The position numbers were made by a program, and so were the translations under genes. Below are positions 6,811 to 11,306 of a stretch of 11,306 nucleotides of DNA, piece by piece; the stretch's first letter is position 1; each line of letters opens with the position of its first letter. Source of the stretch: Flavobacteriales bacterium (GTDB taxonomy: Bacteria; Bacteroidota; Bacteroidia; Flavobacteriales; Flavobacteriaceae); contig JALVEJ010000140.1 of assembly GCA_027031025.1 (NCBI GenBank), positions 1 through 11,306 on the forward strand. Direction: 5' to 3'. The notes under the pieces are model-generated. The model did not search any database. It was not told where the DNA came from and worked only from the letters and a program-made list of their open reading frames with translations.

Positions 6811-8103
6811 TTATTCCACCTTCACCAAAAAGTATTTCTTTTTGCCACGCTGCAACAAAATGTATGTATCATTAATCAAATCTTCTACTGTTAAAATTTT
6901 TCCTGCTGATACTTTTTCTTTGTTAACCGAAATGGAATTTTCTTTAAGCGCCCTACGGGCTTCATTGCCCGATGGCAAAAAACCGCTGTCAACCAATGCA
7001 TTAGCAATATCAACGCCTTTTTCAAGTTCAGCGCGTTGTAAGCTACCTTGCGGCACGCCTTCAAAAACATCCAGAAAAGTTTGTTCATCTAATGATTTTA
7101 AGGCCTCTGCCGTCGATTTTCCAAATAAAATACGACTGGCATCTTGAGCTTTTTGCAACGCCTCTTCACCATGAACCATCCGCGTGACTTCTTCGGCTAA
7201 ACGTTTTTGCAATGCCCGGTAATGTGGCGCTTCCCGGTGCTCAGCTATTAATTGGTCGATAGTATTTTTGTCTAAAAACGTAAAAATTTTGATGTATTTT
7301 TCCGCATCTTCATCAGCGGTATTAATCCAAAATTGATAAAACTTATATGGCGAAGTATATTTGGCACTCAACCATACGTTGCCTTGCTCGGTTTTACCGA
7401 ATTTGCCGCCGTCAGCTTTGGTTATTAACGGTACGGTTAAAGCATAGGCTTTACCGCCTTCAACCCGTCTTATCAACTCGGTTCCGGTGGTCATATTGCC
7501 CCATTGGTCGCTGCCGCCCATTTGCAGTTGACAATCCATTGAACGATACAAATGCAAAAAATCGTATCCTTGAAATAATTGATAGGTAAATTCGGTAAAA
7601 GACATGCCGGCACTATCATCATGCTCAGGATTAAGCCGTTTTTTTACCGAATCCTTAGCCATCATATAATTGACGCTAATATGCTTCCCGATATTGCGAA
7701 CAAAATCGATTAACTTTATATCTTTAAACCAATCGTAGTTGTTGACCAATACCGCCCGATTGTCTTGGGCGTCAAAATTTATAAATTGGGCTAATTGTTG
7801 TTTAATAGCTTCTACATTATGGTTGAGGGTTTCCTCGTCTAACAAATTACGTTCTTTTGACTTGCCCGACGGGTCTCCAATCATTCCGGTAGCCCCGCCA
7901 ACTAAGGCAACAGGTTTGTGTCCGGCGCGTTGAAAATGCATCAAAATTATAATCGGGACCAAACTTCCGATATGCAATGAATCAGCAGTAGGGTCAAAAC
8001 CAATATAGCCGGCAACTTGTTTGCTTTTTAGCAAATCTTCGGTGCCGGGCATCATATCATGCAATAAACCGCGCCATTTCAGTTCCGCAATAAAATCTTT
8101 CAT
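6811..8103 (-). CDS. tyrS: Tyrosyl-tRNA synthetase
   Basis: This class I aminoacyl-tRNA synthetase charges tRNA-Tyr with tyrosine in the cytosol. The 430-residue length fits bacterial TyrS of the TyrS1 type. The Rossmann catalytic domain shows YIGFDPTADSLHIGSLVP (33-50), with HIGS at 44-47 as the HIGH motif. The tyrosine-binding and dimer region contains QMGGSDQWGN (194-203). The second signature is KFGKT at 234-238, the KMSKS equivalent. The C-terminal S4 RNA-binding domain spans about 364-430. Every expected motif is present and the frame is intact. The gene is divergent from the CDGSH gene. A TAnnTTTG box at 8127-8134 lies just before the ATG (8103). No T-box leader is apparent, as expected outside Firmicutes. 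Confidence 0.98.
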   Translation of the reverse strand: MKDFIAELKWRGLLHDMMPGTEDLLKSKQVAGYIGFDPTADSLHIGSLVPIIILMHFQRAGHKPVALVGGATGMIGDPSGKSKERNLLDEETLNHNVEAIKQQLAQFINFDAQDNRAVLVNNYDWFKDIKLIDFVRNIGKHISVNYMMAKDSVKKRLNPEHDDSAGMSFTEFTYQLFQGYDFLHLYRSMDCQLQMGGSDQWGNMTTGTELIRRVEGGKAYALTVPLITKADGGKFGKTEQGNVWLSAKYTSPYKFYQFWINTADEDAEKYIKIFTFLDKNTIDQLIAEHREAPHYRALQKRLAEEVTRMVHGEEALQKAQDASRILFGKSTAEALKSLDEQTFLDVFEGVPQGSLQRAELEKGVDIANALVDSGFLPSGNEARRALKENSISVNKEKVSAGKILTVEDLINDTYILLQRGKKKYFLVKVE

Positions 8104-8126
8104 ATTATCTTAATTTTTTATGCTTG

Positions 8127-8134
8127 CAAAAATA
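8127..8134 (-). promoter_or_regulatory. Candidate tyrS -7 promoter box
   Basis: The - strand reads TATTTTTG here, an exact TAnnTTTG element. It lies 23 bases before the tyrS start codon, which would give a short leader of roughly 15-20 bases. No convincing TTG element was found 17-23 bases further upstream, so only the -7 box supports the call. Confidence 0.5.
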
Positions 8135-8224
8135 AGAAATCTTTGGAGATAGCAGATTATAAAATAATTCTATTGTAAATTTTGAAAAGATAATGGTTCT
8201 GCAAAAACATCAATGAAAAAAACT

Positions 8225-8232
8225 TATATTTG
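8225..8232 (+). promoter_or_regulatory. Candidate -7 promoter box for the CDGSH gene
   Basis: The bases read TATATTTG, an exact TAnnTTTG element. Transcription would begin near 8238-8240, about 10 bases before the ATG at 8249. This argues against the upstream in-frame ATG at 8213, which would then lie outside the transcript. A weak TTCTG at 8197-8201 is 23 bases upstream and could serve as the -33 region. Confidence 0.5.
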
Positions 8233-8248
8233 TAACAAAAATAACAAG

Positions 8249-8470
8249 ATGAACAAACCTGTAAAAGTTAAATTGGAAGCCGGCAAAAATTATGCATGGT
8301 GCACTTGCGGCTTATCAAGCAAATTGCCGTTTTGTGACGGTAAACATTCCGATACCGGAATGCGTCCGTTGATTTTTAAAGTTGATGAAACCAAAGAGTA
8401 TTGGTTATGTGCTTGTCAGCATACCCGGAAACCGCCATTTTGCGACGGTAGTCATAAAAAATTGCAATAA
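8249..8470 (+). CDS. Tandem CDGSH iron-sulfur domain protein
   Basis: The 73-residue protein is made almost entirely of two CDGSH zinc-finger-like [2Fe-2S] domains. The first is CTCGLSSKLPFCDGKH and the second CACQHTRKPPFCDGSH; each gives the three cysteines and one histidine that bind a cluster. A two-motif chain resembles human CISD3 (Miner2), in which one polypeptide folds as a pseudo-dimer. Roles in electron or cluster transfer are suggested for the family, but the bacterial partner is unknown. An in-frame ATG at 8213 would add 12 residues (MKKTYICNKNNK). The start at 8249 is preferred because a perfect TAnnTTTG box lies between the two ATGs, and MNKPVKVKLEAGKNYAWC looks like a normal family N-terminus. 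It converges on sod with a shared terminator. Confidence 0.92.
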   Translation: MNKPVKVKLEAGKNYAWCTCGLSSKLPFCDGKHSDTGMRPLIFKVDETKEYWLCACQHTRKPPFCDGSHKKLQ

Positions 8471-8477
8471 CGACTAC

Positions 8478-8510
8478 AAAAAAAGCGCCCGTATTACCGG
8501 ACGCTTTTCT
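8478..8510. terminator. Bidirectional terminator between the CDGSH gene and sod
   Basis: AAAAGCG at 8481-8487 pairs with CGCTTTT at 8502-8508, then after one C-A mismatch CCG at 8489-8491 pairs with CGG at 8498-8500 around a 6-base loop. On the + strand the tail is TTTTCT; on the - strand the A-run at 8478-8484 becomes seven U residues. The hairpin sits between two converging stop codons (8470 and 8538) and can serve both genes. Confidence 0.8.
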
Positions 8511-8537
8511 CAATTATTATGAAAAAACCAATCTGTA

Positions 8538-9140
8538 TTAGGAATTGGCATATCTTTTAGCGACTTCATCCCAATTAATGACATTGAAAAAGTCATTGAT
8601 GTAAGCGCCGCGTTTGTTTTGATGTTTTAAGTAATAAGCGTGTTCCCAAACATCCATACCAAGGATCACGTTACCTTTACAATCGACAAATTTCATCAAC
8701 GGGTTATCTTGATTGGGTGTATGGCAAATGCTCAACTTTCCATGATTGCTTAGCAACCAAACCCAACCGGAACCAAAACGGGCGCCACCGGCTTTTGCCC
8801 ACTGGTCTTTAAAATTTTCAAACGAACCGAAATCGCGATTGATAGCTTCGGCTAATTCACCTTTGGGCTCTCCACCACCATTTGGCGACATGATTTGCCA
8901 ATATAAAATATGATTCCAATAACCGCCGCCATTGTTTCTAATGGTTGTTTCATGAACGTGTATGGATTTCAAAATATCTTCTATACTTTTGCCTTCATAG
9001 CAAGTGCCTTCAATTGCCGCATTTAAGCCGTTGGTATAACCTTGATGGTGTCCCAAATGATGCACCCGCATGGTGGCTTCGTCAATATAAGGTTCTAAGG
9101 CGTCGTATGCATATGGTAATTCAGGTAATTTAAAGCTCAT
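8538..9140 (-). CDS. sodA: Superoxide dismutase, Fe/Mn family, Mn-type residues
   Basis: This enzyme dismutates superoxide to hydrogen peroxide and oxygen in the cytosol. The 200 residues match the usual family length, with no signal peptide. Metal ligands are H27 (MRVHHLGHHQGY), H77 (GGGYWNHILYW), and D163 and H167 (GMDVWEHAYYL). The outer-sphere glutamine is Q144 in TPNQDNPLM, in the C-terminal domain, while the N-terminal position is Gly (NNGGG, 69-73). That arrangement is the Mn-SOD pattern; Fe-SODs usually place the glutamine in the N-terminal half. Cambialistic use of iron remains possible. The gene converges on the CDGSH gene, and its promoter region overlaps that of the divergent helicase gene. 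Confidence 0.97.
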   Translation of the reverse strand: MSFKLPELPYAYDALEPYIDEATMRVHHLGHHQGYTNGLNAAIEGTCYEGKSIEDILKSIHVHETTIRNNGGGYWNHILYWQIMSPNGGGEPKGELAEAINRDFGSFENFKDQWAKAGGARFGSGWVWLLSNHGKLSICHTPNQDNPLMKFVDCKGNVILGMDVWEHAYYLKHQNKRGAYINDFFNVINWDEVAKRYANS

Positions 9141-9157
9141 AATTGTAGTATTTAAAA

Positions 9158-9184
9158 TTGATAAGCAAATATATTGTATCTTTG
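9158..9184 (+). promoter_or_regulatory. Candidate promoter of the AddA-like helicase gene
   Basis: A TTG at 9158-9160 is followed after 16 bases by TATCTTTG at 9177-9184, an exact TAnnTTTG box. The spacing is slightly shorter than the usual 17-23. Transcription would begin near 9190, leaving a leader of about 50 bases before ATG 9243. The box is only 3 bases from the oppositely directed sod box. Confidence 0.55.
9166..9173 (-). promoter_or_regulatory. Candidate sod -7 promoter box
   Basis: The - strand reads TATATTTG, an exact TAnnTTTG element, 25 bases before the sod start codon (9140). No clear TTG was found at the expected distance to the right (about 9191-9199). The predicted start, near 9159-9161, falls inside the candidate -33 TTG of the helicase promoter. 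Confidence 0.55.
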
Positions 9185-9242
9185 AACGGGAAGAAAGTCA
9201 TTTTAAGATATTTTATTTATAGTGCCATAAATTTTATTTATA

Positions 9243-11306
9243 ATGATTCAAAATAGATTTGTTGTTTATAAAGCCGGTGCCGGTTCCGGAAAAACTTTTC
9301 AAATAGCCAAACGCTATTTAAACCGGTTGATTCAAGCGCAAAATTCGCAAATGATATATCGTTTGATTGGTATTACGTTTACCAATAAGGCTGCCGAAGA
9401 AATGAAAAAACGGATTATTGACAATTTAATTAGTGCTTCGAAAGGTCAAATAACTGATGTTATGGCGGCGGTTAGTCAAGAGTCGAAAGCGATAATTAAA
9501 CAACAAACCGGCATTAGTAAAGATGTTGATTATCAGCAAGAAATCATTAAAAGAAGCCGGCAACGTCTTACCGAAATTTTACATTATTATGACGAGTTTC
9601 AACTCACGACGATTGATAAATTGATGTATAAAATCATCAAAACTTTTGCCCGTGACATGCATTTGTCAACCGATGTTGAAGTGGAAATGGATTATAAAGA
9701 AGTGGTCAGTAATTTGATTGACCAACTGATCAACCATGCAGAACCCGACAGTTTGTTATCCCGATTTTTTATAGACTTTGCATTGGAAAACTTAGATGAT
9801 GAAAGGCATTGGGATATCAAAAACAATTTGCTTCTTATCAATAAAATTATTTTTGATGATAATCATTTCGAAGTTTTAAAGACGTTGGAAAACAAGACTT
9901 TAAGTGATTTTGTAAAACTAAAAAAGTTTTTAAAAAAAGAGATAAGAAGCATTTCAAAACAACTGGTCGATTTTGGAAATGCTTTGGAACAAACTTACCA
10001 AGCTTATCAAGTATATATCAACAAATCTTTAAATACGTTGGTTAGAAAATTAAAATTTGAACATCACCAAATTGAAGTTGTTGATACCATACGAAACAAA
10101 CTAAACGAAGAAAATTATGTGTATTACGTAAAAAGCAAACTGCAAGAACTACACATAGACGAACAAAATCTTTTAAAAGGTTCTATCAATGACGACATTC
10201 ATCATATTTTAACCCGTGCGGTTCCGTATATTGACGCCAATCTGGAACGGTACTTTTTGTTAAAAGCCATTTTAAAAGAAGTCAACGCTTTGAGTATAGA
10301 AAACGAGTTGCAAAAAGAAATTGCCTCATATAAAGAAACTCACAATCGCATTTTTATCAGCGATTTTAACAAGTTGATTTTAGAGCAAATTTTAAAAGAT
10401 TTGTCCGGTGATACGCCTTATATTTACATGCGGTTGGGTGAAAAATACGCTCATTATTTTATCGATGAGTTTCAAGATACTTCGGCTTTGCAATGGCAAA
10501 ATTTGATGCCTTTGGTCCGTGAAACTTTGTCAAAAGAATTTGCCGGCGGACATGCGGGAACCGCTATGCTCGTTGGCGATGCTAAGCAATCCATATACCG
10601 GTTTAGAGGCGGCAAACCGGAACAATTTATTGCTTTGAGCAATCCGGACCTGCAAGATGGCGATGGCAATCCGTTTGCAGCCATAACCGGAAAAAATGTG
10701 GAAACCTTACCATTTAATTGGCGAAGCAAAGAACATGTCATCAACTTTAACAATGATTTTTTTAAGAATTTCAGCCTGTATTTAGATGAGCCTTATTGCC
10801 AAGTTTATATGGATCCTACTCAAAAGATACCGCCGGATAGAAAGACTGGTGAAGGTTATGTCAATATCAGGTTTTTAAAGGGACCACGCGGTCCTGAGAA
10901 AGAAGATTTTGAAGAAGCGGTTTTTGAAGCCATACAACAAGCTGAACAGAACGGATTTAAAGAAGAAGAAATTTGCATATTGGTCAATACCAATAACGAA
11001 GGAAAAAAAATTGCCGGTTTTTTAAGTCAAAATAATATAGAAGTGGTATCATCCGATTCGCTTTTGGTTGCCAATGCCGGCAAAGTGCGTTTTTTGACCG
11101 GTTGGTTATATTTTATACATTCGGGAAATCCCTTGTATTTGTATGAGGCCGTTGGCTACTTGGCAGATAGAGATGCTAAGCCCAAATCGCAATATTATGA
11201 AAAATTGATTAGCCATAAAGACATTTCTAAAAAAGACCAAGTTGAAGCTTTTGAAAAAGTTGGCTATCATGTTGATTATGAACGTTTAATCAAATTTAAT
11301 TTGTAT
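9243..11306 (+). CDS. addA: AddA/RecB-like UvrD-family helicase (5' part, runs off the window)
   Basis: The frame is open from ATG 9243 to the right edge without a stop, giving 688 codons that end exactly on a codon boundary. It is an SF1A helicase. Walker A is AGAGSGKT (11-18, with K17 and T18), motif Ia is GITFTNKAAEEM (43-54), Walker B is IDEFQDT (407-413, with D408 and E409), motif III is GDAKQSIYRFRG (445-456), and motif IV is FNWRS (491-495). The long 1B region between motifs Ia and II and the DEFQDTS...QW signature match the AddA/RecB branch involved in double-strand break end processing, rather than Rep/UvrD. Motifs V and VI and any C-terminal nuclease domain (usual length about 1000 residues or more) lie outside. 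The AddB-like partner is not in view. Divergent from sod. Confidence 0.93.
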   Translation, partial: MIQNRFVVYKAGAGSGKTFQIAKRYLNRLIQAQNSQMIYRLIGITFTNKAAEEMKKRIIDNLISASKGQITDVMAAVSQESKAIIKQQTGISKDVDYQQEIIKRSRQRLTEILHYYDEFQLTTIDKLMYKIIKTFARDMHLSTDVEVEMDYKEVVSNLIDQLINHAEPDSLLSRFFIDFALENLDDERHWDIKNNLLLINKIIFDDNHFEVLKTLENKTLSDFVKLKKFLKKEIRSISKQLVDFGNALEQTYQAYQVYINKSLNTLVRKLKFEHHQIEVVDTIRNKLNEENYVYYVKSKLQELHIDEQNLLKGSINDDIHHILTRAVPYIDANLERYFLLKAILKEVNALSIENELQKEIASYKETHNRIFISDFNKLILEQILKDLSGDTPYIYMRLGEKYAHYFIDEFQDTSALQWQNLMPLVRETLSKEFAGGHAGTAMLVGDAKQSIYRFRGGKPEQFIALSNPDLQDGDGNPFAAITGKNVETLPFNWRSKEHVINFNNDFFKNFSLYLDEPYCQVYMDPTQKIPPDRKTGEGYVNIRFLKGPRGPEKEDFEEAVFEAIQQAEQNGFKEEEICILVNTNNEGKKIAGFLSQNNIEVVSSDSLLVANAGKVRFLTGWLYFIHSGNPLYLYEAVGYLADRDAKPKSQYYEKLISHKDISKKDQVEAFEKVGYHVDYERLIKFNLY

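Noticed and set aside
6842..7933. Several 60-100 codon + strand frames opposite tyrS
   Set aside because: They overlap conserved catalytic and S4 coding sequence of tyrS and show no protein family features.
8213..8248. Upstream ATG for the CDGSH protein
   Set aside because: An exact TAnnTTTG promoter box falls downstream of this ATG, and the added residues look non-coding; ATG 8249 is preferred.
10472..10753. A 93-codon open frame on the - strand
   Set aside because: It lies entirely opposite the conserved Walker B to motif IV region of the helicase gene and has no recognisable domain; it is a shadow frame.

Overview
The window is low-GC, densely packed DNA from a member of the Bacteroidota, most probably a flavobacterium-like organism. 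Four things point there: (1) a short mono-haem CcoP followed by a ccoG-ccoH-TauE/SafE-like gene order; (2) A-rich leaders in place of clear Shine-Dalgarno sites; (3) perfect TAnnTTTG promoter boxes, the -7 element of the Bacteroidota primary sigma factor; (4) a protein resembling DUF3843, a family I associate with Bacteroidota. No mobile element, CRISPR array, rRNA or tRNA gene was seen.

Left part (1-3557, + strand): the downstream half of a cbb3-type cytochrome c oxidase cluster. In order it holds the tail of a CcoQ-like subunit, the mono-haem subunit CcoP (overlapping it by 17 bases), the ferredoxin-like assembly protein CcoG, the membrane assembly protein CcoH, and a TauE/SafE (DsbD_2-like) membrane protein with an HCxxMC motif and a Met/His-containing tail. 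The genes for the catalytic subunits must lie to the left. Two strong intergenic hairpins flank ccoG and probably set different transcript levels for structural and assembly genes.

Middle (3585-6683): a large protein of unknown function on the - strand (probably DUF3843) is divergent from a secreted papain-fold peptidase of the bleomycin hydrolase/PepC type. The 264-base divergent spacer contains nested inverted repeats.

Right part (6704-11306): tyrosyl-tRNA synthetase (-), a small tandem-CDGSH iron-sulfur protein (+), a Mn-type superoxide dismutase (-), and the first 688 codons of an AddA/RecB-like UvrD-family helicase (+) that runs off the window. tyrS and the CDGSH gene are divergent, the CDGSH gene and sod converge on a shared terminator, and sod and the helicase diverge from interlocked promoters.

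The window reads as ordinary core genome: microaerobic respiration, translation, oxidative-stress defence and DNA repair. I see no clear novel defence or mobile system. The less-described items are the DUF3843-like protein with its structured upstream region, the Met/His-tailed TauE/SafE protein as a possible copper or redox partner of the oxidase, and the sod/addA promoter overlap. No gene-free stretch exceeds 300 bases.
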